From Deroplatys truncata (Eukaryota > Arthropoda > Insecta > Mantodea > Mantidae), in assembly GCA_030765065.1 (NCBI GenBank), contig CM060990.1, positions 214,063,290-214,127,289 on the forward strand: a stretch of 64,000 nt of DNA. The letters run 5' to 3'. Shown here piece by piece: positions 35,431 to 47,422 of this stretch. The translations under genes and the position numbers were made by a program. Every line of letters begins with the position of its first letter. Position 1 is the stretch's first letter. The notes below the pieces were generated by a model. It did not search any database. It saw only the letters and a list, made by a program, of their open reading frames with translations, and was not told where the DNA came from.

Positions 35431-37069
35431 ACCCAGCAGACACCTGGTGAAGGAAGAATAAGAATAAGAAAATGGAAGGGGAGGCGTTAACTCTGCCATT
35501 AGGAGGAAATCCTAGTACTAGTCTCAAGCCTAGAAAAAGGGGAGGGACATCTACCCTTACAATTCTTATCTAATGAAACAATGATTAAGTGATAAAGCTA
35601 CTATACATAAACAAAAAATGTGCCCCATAAAAACAATAAAGCTGACCAAAACGTTATAATATCTCCTCAACCATGCAAATGGGTTAGTTTATAAAACTTC
35701 TATATACCCTCGCTGTAAGCCTATACGCTGTTTAGCCCTCTCCGTCTCATACACTAACTGTTTAACATATAAAAGTTTATAAGATTTAGAAAAAAATGTA
35801 TATAAAAGTGTTGTGACATTGGATAAGAAATATTTATAAAGAATCTAATTACTCTCTATATTAACATAAATACCTGTGATACTACCTGAATTATCTGTTA
35901 ATATGACTTAAATACTTGTGGTACTAGCTAAATCACATGCAAATTGCCTTAAGCAGCTCTTGTACGAATCACTGCTCGAAATTAGCACGAACTCCTGTGA
36001 TACTAGTGAGATTGCCCTAAATATCAACGATAACAGCTGAATTGCTTGTTAAAATGGCTCAAATACATTTGATACTATCTGAATCACATGGAATTACATT
36101 AAATAGCTGTGATACAAATCGCTGATCGAAATTATCACCTGCATCTGTGAAACTATCCTGACTACCCTAAATATCAACGATACTACTGAAGTAGTTGTGA
36201 AATAGGAAACTATGCTATACCTAGCCCCTGGAATCTATCCTCCTGTGATACCAGCTGAATTAGGTTAGATACCTACGATACTACCTGAATTACCTGTGAA
36301 ATCATACACAACTATGATGCGCACAGCTCCTGAAATCTATACTCCTACGATACTAGCCGAATTACTCTAAACACCTACGATACTTGAATTATCCTAAATA
36401 CTTACGATACTATCTGAATTACCTGTGAAATCATGCGGAACTATGCTATACCCACCCCCGGAATCTGTCGCACTCTGTGATATGCCTGAATTACTCTAAA
36501 TACCTGTGATACTACGTGAATTAAAGTAAATACCATCGATATTACCAGAATTACCTGTGAAATCATAAAAAGCTGTGATGCATCCACACAATGGAATCTA
36601 TTCTCCTGCTGAATGTTGGATGGTGCTCTCATGGAGAAGACTGGACATCGAACATGTGGCAACACTGGCATCCCTAGCCTCTCTCGTCGTTTTCCCTATC
36701 TTTGCCATATAAACGCATACTCTACTCCTCAATCTCTGCCTAGCCTTGCGCTTCTCCTCGTATTCTCCACCTCTCTCATATAAAGCGCATTCCTCCTCCT
36801 TCAGCCCCTGTCTAGCCTAGAATCTCTCCTTGGTTCTCTGTCTGGCCTGGCACTTCCTCTCGTATTCCCTATCTCTCTCGCATAAAGCGCATTCCCCTCC
36901 TTCATCCCTTGTCTAGCCTAGCATCGGCTCTCGTATTCCGTATCTCCCCCATATAAACGCATTTTCCTCCTTGAACGCTCTCGCAACCCAGCATCCTACC
37001 TCGTTTTCCCTATTATTTTCCCATGTATAGGCAAAAAAGGTGTCCTATGTGTCCTTATAATATCCTACT
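35431..37069 (-). repeat. right terminal inverted repeat of the Polinton-like element
   Basis: Reverse complement of 27915-30498 without the nested insertion. Examples are ACCCAGCAGACACC at 35439, GCTGACCAAAACGTTATAAT near 35641, and the outer end TATAATATCCTACT finishing at 37069. It is followed by the AAAGTT target duplication. Confidence 0.9.
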
Positions 37070-37075
37070 AAAGTT

Positions 37076-37979
37076 GGTTTTCCTATCTACTTCATTTCAA
37101 TGAGATAAACCTTTCCGGAAATAGCTGTGTTATACATTTCGTTATAGATACAAAGCAAATAGCGATAGTCAAATGTTTAAGAACTGGACGCCGATGTATC
37201 AGTTCAATTTATGAAACAAAACGTGTTTGTTCAGATTCAGCTGTATCTAACCGAAGCGATATAGAACAGGGCTTAAGCGGCTATGCGCAGGCACTGTAGT
37301 TCGTTTCCTGTTTCCGGGTAAGTCGCCAGTGTACTTTCGAAACGAGTTGAGAAGATATTATTTTCGAGAAGTGTCATGGCTGAGAACCCTCTGCCAATAT
37401 GGAAAATATAAACACGAACAATAGAAAGTAGGCAATTGTGTGAAATGTTTTGAACAAATTCTGTGAAAAGTACCCAACTTTAATCGACAATGAACACCTT
37501 TGGTGTTGTTTAGCAATAATTAAACTTCTTTGTTGGTGATGCAGTATTGTTGCTCGAAATGCTTGGGTCGCGTTTGTTTTTTGTTGTGTTTTCTAAACTA
37601 TGCTGCTAATTTTCCTAACTCGTTGACTCATAAAAGGTTAAAACAAAAGTGTTTTATGATGTTAAGTAATTAAATGAATGATTTCTATAACCTGAAGTTA
37701 AAAACGGTTTAATCCAGTACCTTTAATCACAGATGCCGAACTGTACAGGTGCCACTTTTATTTGTCTACTCTTAGTATTAAGTGTAAGAAATTTAGTTTG
37801 TAAGGCACGATATAGGAATGATGCATAAAATGTTTCAAAGCTAATGATCCCCAAGCTGCACATTGTACTGTATTCGCATTCTGCCTGGAGATATTTCCTC
37901 TCGCGGGTACTTTGTAGTTTTCATCATCCTCCACGTGGTGCTGTCATGTACGCGGCGGAGTGCTACATTAAGTTTTGTT
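37076..37979. other. intronic, possible 5' part of hAT element A
   Basis: No protein is recognised. Since transposase sequence of hAT element A starts at about 37985, part of this stretch may be its 5' end, but I could not identify a terminal repeat. Confidence 0.3.
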
Positions 37980-37984
37980 TATCT

Positions 37985-39199
37985 CTACTTTAAACTTAGA
38001 GTGAAAAGGACATAACTATACGACAACGGACAGGCACTCATTGTCAACACGTACCGAGTTGTAAGAGGGACAGCCATACCAGAAGCAAATACACACAAGT
38101 TGATTGAATATGTGGTAGAGTTTGGATATGAGTTCGGGTATTTCACTATAAGAGGAAGAGATATGTTTTGCAACGTATTTCATACAGTTTAAAGGACAGA
38201 GAAAGATTTTCATTCAGAATCAGTGCAATTCTAAGCAACATAAAAGTATAAAGATGTTTGGCAAAAATGTAATTGAAGATACACAATCTACGATTTCAAA
38301 TTCATACACTCAAGCACAGTTTAGTAAAGACCTGTGTGAAATTATGAATGCTGTAATATTCCCTTCCACAAGTTACAAAATGCTACTTTACACAGCTTCT
38401 GCAGAAATATACCCGGAGAAACGTTCCGTGGGAGTCAACCCTACGAGTCAACCTCTGAGTGTCTTAAAGTTGATAAAGCCATAATTTTCTTTAAATCATA
38501 CTCAAAATTTGCGCCTAATCCAAAGATATTTGTCTATGTGCTATGATGATGTCATAAACAACATTAGGAGATCTGCCGCAAATAATAAAATATGGATTTC
38601 GATAGACGAAACGACAGATGTGGAAGGGACATCTATTGATAATGTTCTTGTTGGATATTGTTTCTAGAGAAACCTGCATAAAATACTTGTTAACAATTGA
38701 GGTGCTTCCTAGAGTAAACGTTTTCACAATTGACACTCTGTTTGATACTGCTATGACTGTTTTGTGGCCTAATGGAATAAAGACAAATAATATCATTTTG
38801 TTTGTGGTGGATGCTGCACCATATATGACAAAAGCAGCACACAAAATACAGTCTGGATAACCAAAACTGGTACATTTAATTTGCTTGGCTCATGGTCTAC
38901 ATAGAGTAGCTGAAGAAATTAGAGCGTCATTCCCTGATATTGACGTTTAATATCCATTGTGAAGAAGGTACTTTTAAAGGCCCCATCTAAAATACATGAA
39001 TTCAAGGAAGTGATACCAGGAATTTCTTTGCCCCACAGCCCATTATAATTCGATGAGGAACTTGGCTGCAGGCGGCATTGTACTATTGTGAGTATTACAA
39101 TGAGGTGAGGGATGTAATACATTTTATGATGAAGCGAGTACTCAATAAAGGCTGCAAAGTCGTTGTTTTCGGAACCACTCTATGAAAATCTGGTGTGTG
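37985..39199 (+). pseudogene. hAT-like transposase, element A (first part)
   Basis: Plus-strand remnant of a BED-finger/hAT-like transposase of the CGGBP1-related group common in arthropods. Recognisable pieces are FSKDLCEIMNAVIFPSTSYK (about 38310), NNKIWISIDETTDVEG (about 38580, around the first catalytic Asp), TVLWPNGIKTNNIILFVVDA with APYMTKAAHKI (38750-38850, second catalytic Asp), and LAHGLHRVAEEIRASFPDID (about 38880). The pieces lie in different frames with stops between, so it is dead. The coding sequence is interrupted at 39200 by hAT element B and resumes at 41830. Assignment is from motif memory; confidence is good for hAT, less for the subgroup. Confidence 0.75.
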
Positions 39200-41829
39200 C
39201 AGTGGCGGCACATGTTGCCTATACCTAGGAGGGCTGCACGGATCATTATTGGAATTTTAGCTTACCTTAATTATTTGAAGATGAATTGCATACGGCGATC
39301 TTTCTTTGTAGCAAACCTATTAACCACTCTCTAGTTGAACTCTGGGATGTTTTCTATCATTTTCTTTTCTATGGACAATATAGCAAGTGCAGTTAGTCTA
39401 TCTTCTCCAATAGCGATTATAAGGAATGTTTTAATTACTTTCAGTGTAGACAAACAGCGTTCAGATTCACTTGTTGTTAAAGGCAGAGTAATGGCTATTT
39501 TCAGAAGTTTTAATACTTCAGAAAAAGTGGAAGAAAGATTATTAGCTCTAAGATATTTAAACAATTTTACAGCACCAACAATATTCCTGAATTCTTCTCT
39601 TGAATAGATGACTGAAAGTTCTGTAAGTAGTTTCTCCTTATCAAACACTGGAAACATTTTTACGCATTCTCTGAATGCATTTTCTGGAAATATTGAATTA
39701 AATTGCTCAAACTGTGATTCTTGTAGCAGGGAAGACACAGAAAGATGTTCTCTAAACTGGAAGCGGAGATTCAATTGAGACAGTATAACGTCGCATACTT
39801 CCTTGGCTGCTGCTGCTCTGGTCTGTGTGTTTGAAACAATTTTTCTTTTGTGTGGGTTTTCTGCTGCCAAATCACAGCACTCCACTATGTTTCTTACTTC
39901 TATAATTTCAGCAGTGAAAGTAAATATGTACACTGGAAATTTGGCAGTATCTATTTGGCGATTCTGTAGTTGATTGTACAGTATTTCTACATGAGGCATA
40001 ATTCAATGGAAAAAAATCAGCCAGAAACAAAACTCATTATTTTCAATATACCCCAATATATCAGATGTCTTATTTATTGTCTCACTGCTTGAAGTCTCTG
40101 ATTCTGACAAAATTGGAAAACATTCTTTCAATGCCTTCTTCTTTTCGTAAACAACATTTACAGTACTTGGATTTGTAGTTCCACCTCGTTGATCCACTAC
40201 TGGGTATTTTCTTCTTAACACACGAATCTAACACTGATGATCTTTGTGAAGCGTTGGAAAAGAAGGCGAGTATAGCAGAAAGATTTGAAAAGAAAATCCT
40301 AGCTTTTGTGTTTTGCCTGGCAGCTCTCTCCATTATCAAATCTAATTGTTGTGTGAAGCAACGTACAAAGTACGCATTAGGGTACAGATCTCTAACTCTA
40401 ACTTGCACTCCATTGATAGCCCCGCTCATTACCTCTGCACCATCAAAACTTTGGCCTATGAGCTTCTTCTTCTTCTTCTTTTTATCTTTTAATATATTGC
40501 CAAGCTTATAAATTACAACTTCGTCAATTGCACCGGAATTTTGCCTATTCGGAATAAAAAATCCCCCAAATCGCTAAACAGGACTACCTAAGGCATTACA
40601 AGCTGGAACATGTCAACAATATCTGTAGTTTCGTCGGCCATAATAGACACATAGTCTGCTACTTCAGTTTCTTCTAGGATGTTTTCTTTACAAACTTCAA
40701 GAATGCACTGAAGTAATTCATTTTGTATTGTCTTAGAAGTTCCTTTAAAATGAATTGTTAAGCTTAAGTTGGCAATTAAATAGGGAATCAATTTCTGCTG
40801 TATATTTAATCAACCCCCTGAACTCCCCTTGATTTTGCGACCCTTCATGTTCTTCATGTCCTGTTAGGGGAAGCTCGTGATAACCACAAAATTTCACACA
40901 GTTGATTATCTTCATAAGAGTGTCCCAATTTTTTTGCACTGGATCGTTGTGACGATCTATTGATTCCTTATAGGCTTGGCTTAAACATGCCTGTACATTT
41001 ACTGACCCAAGTGTAGCAAAATTAAGCAAGTTATTAACATGGTTTTTTGACATTTCATGTTTATGACATTTTTCATATAGTCTCTTCAAGTCTGAAACCC
41101 CCTTTTGAATCCATGCAATGTTGGCTGCATCGTCTTTAATTCCAAATAAAAGGCAAGGAAAACAGAAAAGGGAATTGCTGACTTCACAGCCACATATCCA
41201 CTTATATTTCGTGTAAATTTCAGGACTGAAACTTCAACTTTTTGGTGGTTTGTTGCAGTTTGAATAATATTTAACACAGTCTTCCACGCACTTTAATGCC
41301 ACATTTCTTTTGCAGTATTAAAGCGCCAAAACGAAGCGACTTTAAGTACTCGACTGAATTATTCATTGTTACAAGCACACCATTGACACCAGTATATAAT
41401 ATTACATTTGATTATATTTTACTGTCAGGAAACAAAAATATATTTGAATCGCCGTGAAAATATTCACAGACAGTCTGATTTCACGAAAATCCGCAAGAAA
41501 TTGCACTTAACACCGCTTTTGGGACTGCAAACATTGCAGTCCAGTGAGTTCACTAAATGATGGGATGCGCGGTAAGCCGAAACGTGTAGCGGGGCTAGCA
41601 GAGAGGGAAATGGAAGCAATACGCAGTTAGCGAGTTGTACTGGCAGTCCTCTGAGGGAGAAGTAGCTTCACATATGAACTTGCCGCGCAGCCTGATATGA
41701 ACAAGTTGTAATGAATTACAATACATATACGGATGTAATCTATTCAATTTAGGCAATTAAGGCAACAATATTAAATTTGCTCTGGGGGGGTGCTGCAGTC
41801 TCGCAGCCCCCCTTTATTGGCTGCCACTG
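39200..41829 (-). mobile_element. hAT element B (ZMYM1-like), nested in element A
   Basis: The ends are short inverted repeats, CAGTGGCGGC from 39200 and, on the minus strand from 41829, CAGTGGCAGC. The flanking 8-bp duplication is GGTGTGTG (39192-39199) and AGTGTGTG (41830-41837), with one mismatch. Eight bp is the hAT target-duplication size. The element is 2.63 kb and encodes a minus-strand transposase. It splits hAT element A, whose sequence resumes on the other side. Confidence 0.85.
39331..41277 (-). pseudogene. hAT transposase of element B, zinc finger MYM-type 1-like, broken
   Basis: In order on the minus strand, the first part is a TTF-type zinc finger around 41130-41200 (FCFPCLLFG) and the DUF4371 region (40745-41089, with KCHKHEMSKNHVNNLLNF). 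MADETTDI near 40640 carries the first catalytic Asp. MSGAINGVQVRVRDLYPNA and RCFTQQLDLIMERAARQNT follow (40290-40429). The hAT C-terminal dimerisation domain comes last (39331-39999), with ITLPLTTSESERCLSTLKVI and GEDRLTALAILSIEKKMIEN. These are the usual parts of ZMYM1-like hAT transposases. Several frame changes and stops show it is inactive. The 222-residue C-terminal frame is the best preserved. Confidence 0.85.
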
Positions 41830-42065
41830 AGTGTGTGTAAACACCTTTCAGATGTTTCCACAGCAACAAAACAACTAGAATCGTCAACTCTAGAAATGTT
41901 CAGTGCACTCCAAATCCTTGAACATTTGTATCAAAGTACTTGTACAGCAAATCCACATTCAAGTTTGGAAAGAGTTGTGAAAAAATTGGAACCGTGTTGA
42001 AAAAAAACCAGCTGATTTTAAGCCATGTGTAAAATAAGAGATATTTTGTCACTTAACGAGAAGCC
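41830..42065 (+). pseudogene. hAT-like transposase, element A (continuation)
   Basis: After the insertion of element B, plus-strand coding-like sequence resumes with ATKQLESSTLEMFSALQILE and TANPHSSLERVVKKLE. Its leucine/serine-rich pattern fits the region downstream of the catalytic core in the same transposase group. It is short and interrupted. The 3' end of element A was not located. Confidence 0.55.
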
Positions 42066-43441
42066 ATCAGATAATAGGTGTGATTCGCTCATATTTTCGT
42101 TTTGCACCACTCACTAGAGCTGTCAAGCTCATGCGCTTTACCCGTTCGTTTTATATGGTACATGATGGGACTCTCGCTTCTCCGAGTCCAACTCGTTCGA
42201 CAAGCAGCAACGAGTATACCGAAATATGGTTGAGCTTCTGGTTCACATGACCGCTCGTAGGAAATGGGTCCCATGGGGTATTTACCCGTTCGAGAATTCA
42301 CGTCATAGCGGTGTTGTCAGCCGTATTGCTTCAGTGCGTTAAGGCAAAGGAATGACAATAGCCTGTACCATGTTACAGCGTTTTCGACTTTGTTCCTACC
42401 TACTGTTACGGTCAAGATTTGTTTTACAACATTGCGATATGCAAATTTATTTTCATACTTTGTTTTATCATTACCCCTAAGCCAAAAATATATGAAAGCA
42501 TCTTCCAAAATAAATATAATTAAAGCTTCATACACAATTTCATTCTGAATTTCTGTGAGAGGAAAAAACAATTCCGTCATCTGTATAAATAAACATTACA
42601 GATTATATTATAATGCAATAAATGAAATAATGATTATTCTTTAAAGGCCAGAGAATGCTCAACTGCCATTAAAGTAAAGTATGTAACCACCAACGTTTAA
42701 GGCAAATTCAGGTTATTATTAAAAACTTGCTGCGTTACATTAATGATAGCTAGGTCCACCACAGAAAAAGAAGTTTATTGTATTTAAAATTTCGCTTTCT
42801 TATAATGAGATACAAATTAACAAAGCTAAGAAAAACTCGGTAATCACAAATAACGATATTTGAGAGCAACTTAATGTTGTACAATATGAAATCTGATAAA
42901 AAAATAAAACCAAAGTCAGTTTTCTTAAAATAAAATTTAAAACAACACTTCACAGACTTCAGGCTGAGCATATATGACCTGTTTCTGGGCTAATTTGATT
43001 TGTACATTATGGAGTTCATTTTCAAAATATAAATGAGAAACTCAGGTCAAAATACCGTACAATATTGTGCTCTATCTCGTATGCTTCGAGCTAAGGAATC
43101 AATAGCTTAAAATGATGACTAATTTTTGTTTTAGCAGTTTACGCTTTCGGTAAATGAATGTTGCTGGGAATGAACATAAAGTCATCAACATTTTTTCGGG
43201 TGAAATAAAGTACAACATAGCAATAAATGAACACAGTGATCAAGTTTTTCAGCTGAAGGAGAATATAGCTTAATGATAACTTATAACAAAAACAATTCCA
43301 ACATATGAATGCTACCCTGAATGAATTCCTGTAGGTAAAGGATCTAATAACCTGCCATGTGAGATAGGTCAAATATGGTTTCATAGAAGGGGCAGATTTA
43401 GCGTTTCAGTTAAAAAGTGGTGGTGACTATCATAAAAAGAT
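42066..43441. other. intronic, nothing recognised
   Basis: No identifiable gene. Minus-strand frames at 42089-42301 and 42317-42580 (70 and 87 residues) match nothing I know. The first lies in a GC-richer patch that could be part of an unknown repeat. Confidence 0.35.
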
Positions 43442-43925
43442 ACCGAGTGGGATGACTCAGGCGGTTATGTCTGTGGTTCGCATTCAGGAGGTCGTGGGTT
43501 CGATTACCGTGGCCAACCTTCCTAACCCATGAGCTTTTTCGGGAGTTTCCCCGGGTTGCCAAGCGAATTCTGGGAAGAATAATTACATCCCCTGAATTTC
43601 CTGTCCCTCCAATTCATCTCCATTCTCATTTCACTTCACCTTTCATCCGCTTGGACTATTTCAGTGTTGCAAGTGTCGGGAGGTCTCGGCATGTGCGTGG
43701 CAGGGGAAAAGGATGCTCTAAGGAAACTTTCGTCCTCTGGACTGCGATCGGCATCTGGGTCCCGGGTCCCCCCAGAGGATGTGTAATCCTACAGGGGAGG
43801 GGCGCCGGCTGCACCAGCCAGCACCCGGGAGTTTCAAATCTGTAAATGGCTCTCTCTTCTGCCTGCCGTGCCTGCTGGTCCGGCCGACCTCTTTCTTCTC
43901 TCACCTTATCCCTCCCTCCCGCAGG
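43442..43925 (+). mobile_element. tRNA-derived SINE, family B
   Basis: The head is tRNA-like: CCGAGTGGGATGACTCAGG (A-box-like) and GGTCGTGGGTTCGATTACCG (B box GGTTCGATTAC), about 45 bp apart as in RNA polymerase III promoters. A body of about 400 bp follows with GGGAGTTTCCCCGGGTTGCC and a GC-rich end near 43920. It differs from family A at 11710. I could not fix a target duplication, so the ends are approximate. Confidence 0.75.
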
Positions 43926-44139
43926 CGCCCCTTGATAGTAATGGACAATGCTTAAAGAAAACATCCCCAATACAAATTATAGGAAAGCTGAAATTTTGTC
44001 ATACTTCAAAGTAAGAATTTACCTCATAACATACATACACACATAGTCTGATGCAGTAATTTGTATCACAAATTATTTAAATGTAAAGAGTGATTATAGT
44101 ATGAATATGCATTATTATGTGACATTGATTTGAGATGTT

Positions 44140-44775
44140 TTGTTTATTGTAATTATTGTTGAGAAGTAAGTTTATACAGCCTTACTGAAACTGACAATAA
44201 TAGCGTGCAATAATGCAGCGAAGGGGTGAGCTGTTTTTAGCATTATTAGAGACGAGGAAGTTACGTAATATTGGCGCGTATTTCTGTAGAATTTGCTGGA
44301 ACATTGTCCCTAGAGCATATGTATTCATAATTTCCATTGGATATAAAAATAGACGCTAATGTTGGCGCGTTTTATTAGCCAATTGCAGCTCAGTTATAAT
44401 CTTTAGGCATATCGGGGTGTAGGAGTATAAAAAGGGCTAGGTTAGAGATAGACCCCGTCAGTTCGTCGAAAATATTTGTATGCTACACGTCGCCTTCAGT
44501 CCAGCAGAAATATTTGTAAAGTACACGTCGGCTATCGATTCACAAGTTACGCGTAGCAGAGTTATGAAAAGTCTAAAGTGTTGTAAAGTTAATTATACAA
44601 AAAGTTGAAGTACACGAATTAGGAATGATCAGTAATGAAGTTATTATAACAGTTTCAGTTTGGCGGGTGTCAAGATCAATGTGTAAATTGTGATAGTGAA
44701 TGTGTTCGACAATAAAAAGTGTAAAACAAATTCTTTCATCAGTGTTATCTTTGGATAATAGACTCCTTTCCGTTT
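44140..44775 (+). mobile_element. possible solo LTR (unassigned)
   Basis: Within about 630 bp there is a TATA box (TATAAAAAGG at 44426), an arthropod initiator TCAGT about 30 bp downstream (44458-44462), an AATAAA signal (about 44711), a TGTTGAGAAG-like start and a TTTACACA-like end. That order fits a lone LTR. No second copy and no clear target duplication were found, so a host promoter or another repeat type remains possible. Confidence 0.35.
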
Positions 44776-44888
44776 ACACAACCTGTATAAAGAGATGTGC
44801 TCGACCAAAAAGATCATAGCTAGCCGGAGGACAGTAAACCAAAATTAAATAAAATAACAGTAGCATTCTTTCAAACAAACACTAATAC

Positions 44889-45100
44889 TACCGCAAATTG
44901 CTAACACCAGATGGAGCTACAAACTTAACAAGTGAATCACGTCACAAAATGGCTTCACCACGTTGAGTATACACAAATACAAACAATAACATTAATAATA
45001 CCATCGCAAATTGGCTACCACAACGTGGGGCTACAAAAATGTTAAATATAAAATAACATTTTACAACTGCAAATTGGCACCCCGTGGGGCTCAACAAACA
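44889..45100 (-). repeat. degenerate tandem repeat of roughly 60-bp units
   Basis: Three to four diverged copies share CGCAAATTGGCTACCA and ACGTGGGGCTACAAA-like blocks (about 44889, 44942, 45002 and 45064). On the minus strand each reads TTTGTAGCCCCACGTTG..., resembling leader or primer-binding sequences next to LTRs. That resemblance is weak. Confidence 0.5.
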
Positions 45101-45285
45101 AATAATTATAACAGAAATATACCACTGCAAGTCCAGTAATAAACTAACTGTAAAACAGCCGTCTAAGCTTATTATTGTTAGTAATTCATTGTTAGCGCAT
45201 ACTTTCACATATCGGCTGTGACCGTTGACCGCTCTTGTATTTCACTTGTATCATAACTGTATTATCGCGCGAACTTTAGCTACGT

Positions 45286-45615
45286 ATAAGGAAAGCAACG
45301 CTAGTGAAGTAAACGGACTGAGCCTTCCACTTGGGTCTGGCCACTCTGGACATTCGGTATACTAAACGGAATGGTCTGAGAGAGGGACACTGCTCGGAAT
45401 CCAGTACATCCAACTCAAAAAAGAAAACGAAAGAAAAAAATAAAATAAAAATAATAAAAAATAATATATATATATATATATAAGGAACGCAACAACGCTA
45501 GTGAAGTAAACGGACTGAGCCTTCCACTTGGGTCTGGTCACTCTGGACATTCGGTATACCAAACGGAATGGTCTGAGAGAGGCACACTGCTCGGAATCCA
45601 GTATATCCAACTCGC
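45286..45615. repeat. direct repeat of about 130 bp (two copies)
   Basis: Copy one at 45286-45415 and copy two at 45482-45612 are nearly identical, both with AACGGACTGAGCCTTCCACT and CACTGCTCGGAATCCAGTA. They are separated by an A-rich and (TA)n stretch (45416-45481). A minus-strand open frame (45362-45781, about 139 residues, starting MSKEKLIRLSLRSP) crosses copy two, the spacer and the edge of copy one. I do not recognise it. Its end is an artefact of the A/T-rich spacer. Confidence 0.8.
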
Positions 45616-45781
45616 CCGTATGCAGGAGCTCATTTGAGTTCGAAGGCATGAATGGTTCAAAATAGTGACCAAAACGCCTTCGTTGGACAGCTCTACCGCT
45701 CACTTCTTGAGGTGTGGGACGAACGTTTTCTGAATACAAAGGACTTCTAAGTGATAAACGGATAAGTTTTTCTTTTGACAC

Positions 45782-46393
45782 TTTACAAAAATATATTGTT
45801 ATTTATTGTAACAGAATTGTAGAAACTTAAATAAGTGGATCATAAAAGGAAACAGTTTTATCGCTTGAATTCTATTAACATATTTATTAATTTTTTTGTA
45901 TCGGCATGTGGGACACTTACAATATATTTCAAAAATGCTGACTCAAGTAAATCAAGTTGCAACTTTGTCCTTACAGCTCTGTACCTATACAACGCAGCGA
46001 ATGAGAAATCATTTCCCCGTCGCACCAAACCAAAGCCTTGGCATACACCTAACGCTCCAAGCGCAGGTAACTTGAGAAAGCGCGTAATGAAGCCCGAGGT
46101 TTGGTAATAAATAAAAACAGATTTGAAAGGAAAGCGGACGGTATGTTATATAATGTGAAAAGTTTCTTATGGTGTCAATAAGTGACAAACTTCCACAAAT
46201 TCAGATACAGGAAATTCGATACATTGCAAGACCCTTGGCAATCCTATGCACCACTGTATTTTATAACAGCTTCGGATGCTCTGATAAAATTAAAATTTTC
46301 TCTTGAACTATAGACGAAGGGAAGGTTAATTAAGAGTCATTTATAAATGGCCCTCGCATTGATTGTTCAGATGAAGCACAAGAAGAGGAAGTC

Positions 46394-46440
<47 letters not shown>

Positions 46441-47422
46441 CAGTAGTAGTTTGATGGAACGTGTAGTACTGTAATAATGATAATAAAAAAAATTAGACTT
46501 TTGCCAAAATAAGTCGTCAGATTGAACCACTAATTTTTAATTTTCATTTTTCAAATATTTTATTGTAATATATGAGTAAATAAAATGAGTTTTGCATTAA
46601 AAGGCTATTTATATAAATAATATGTTTTCCTTCAACTTATAACTCAAGAAGTATCAGAAAAATGGGGGCCTATCGAGTGCTGTATTTTCTATTTTGTTCA
46701 CTTCTGTATGTGTATTTGTTTATTATTACTGCACAGCTGTTAATCCGGAATTCCATACTACCTATTTCAATATGGAGCGATGCTTTCGCGGCCCACAACT
46801 AACATCCCGATTCTACCGCTGGCTTGTTATGGTATGTAGAACGTTTCTATATGTCACACTTTGTAAATTGAAATAAAGCATAAGGTCTGATTTTAAAAAT
46901 GAATAGTCAGCGTTTATGTAGTACCTTAAAACTTTAAGAATGTATTTTAGTTTGGTTTGTACAGTTGCTTCTTCAGATTAATGCACTTCCTTTAGGAAAA
47001 TACATGTGAATGTGTCAATTTTATAACACTTTCAGAATAACTAATTTTGAACTGAAGTTTTACTAACCACAACATTTATGCCTGTTGCTTATTATATTAA
47101 TGTACTGTATATTTAACAAAATACATGTTATTAAATAAGGCAAGTCCCCTTATTTCGCCACTTTCCCAAAGGTCATTTTTTAAAGATAAGATAGCTGCAA
47201 GAGGCAGCAGCTATTTGACGCATGCTGTCTTCGCACTACAGTAGTTGTAGAAGATGAATCATCAGCTTCATTTGTTGTGAATTATTCACCATATTGTGTT
47301 AGAAGTGGTTGGCAATAGATATTCAACTCCATAAGTGTTTTTCCAATCTATAGGATAACTAATATGATTATATTATGGTGTATTATATCATTTTAAAAAA
47401 ACCTATTTAATTTACTTTATAG
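45782..47422. other. intronic, only a microsatellite recognised
   Basis: An (AGT)n tract lies at 46392-46450. A plus-strand open frame at 45835-46107 ends in a basic, proline-rich stretch (RRTKPKPWHTPNAPSAG) that I do not recognise. Otherwise nothing is seen. Confidence 0.4.

Larger units (their letters stand above)
27915..37069 (+). mobile_element. Polinton/Maverick-like element, compact, broken
   Basis: A 9.16-kb element. Its outer ends are inverted copies, AGTAGGA(C/T)ATTATA on both, beginning with AG as Polintons do. It is flanked by a perfect 6-bp duplication, AAAGTT (27909-27914 and 37070-37075), the size Polinton integration makes. The terminal inverted repeats are about 1.65 kb. The only gene recognised is a protein-primed type B DNA polymerase on the plus strand, with zinc-finger-like motifs before it. 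I find no integrase, packaging ATPase, protease or capsid gene, so it is far shorter than typical 15-20-kb Polintons. The polymerase region has roughly ten breaks. The two TIRs differ by perhaps 12-15% by eye, so the copy is old. It lies in the LRR gene's first intron. Confidence 0.85.

Noticed and set aside
27915-37069. A host DNA polymerase gene in the intron
   Set aside because: The polymerase is of the protein-primed viral type, is broken, and lies between inverted repeats with a 6-bp target duplication, so it belongs to a mobile element.
46330-46530. Minus-strand frame with a poly-leucine membrane-like stretch
   Set aside because: The leucines come from the (AGT)n microsatellite, and no other protein features are present.
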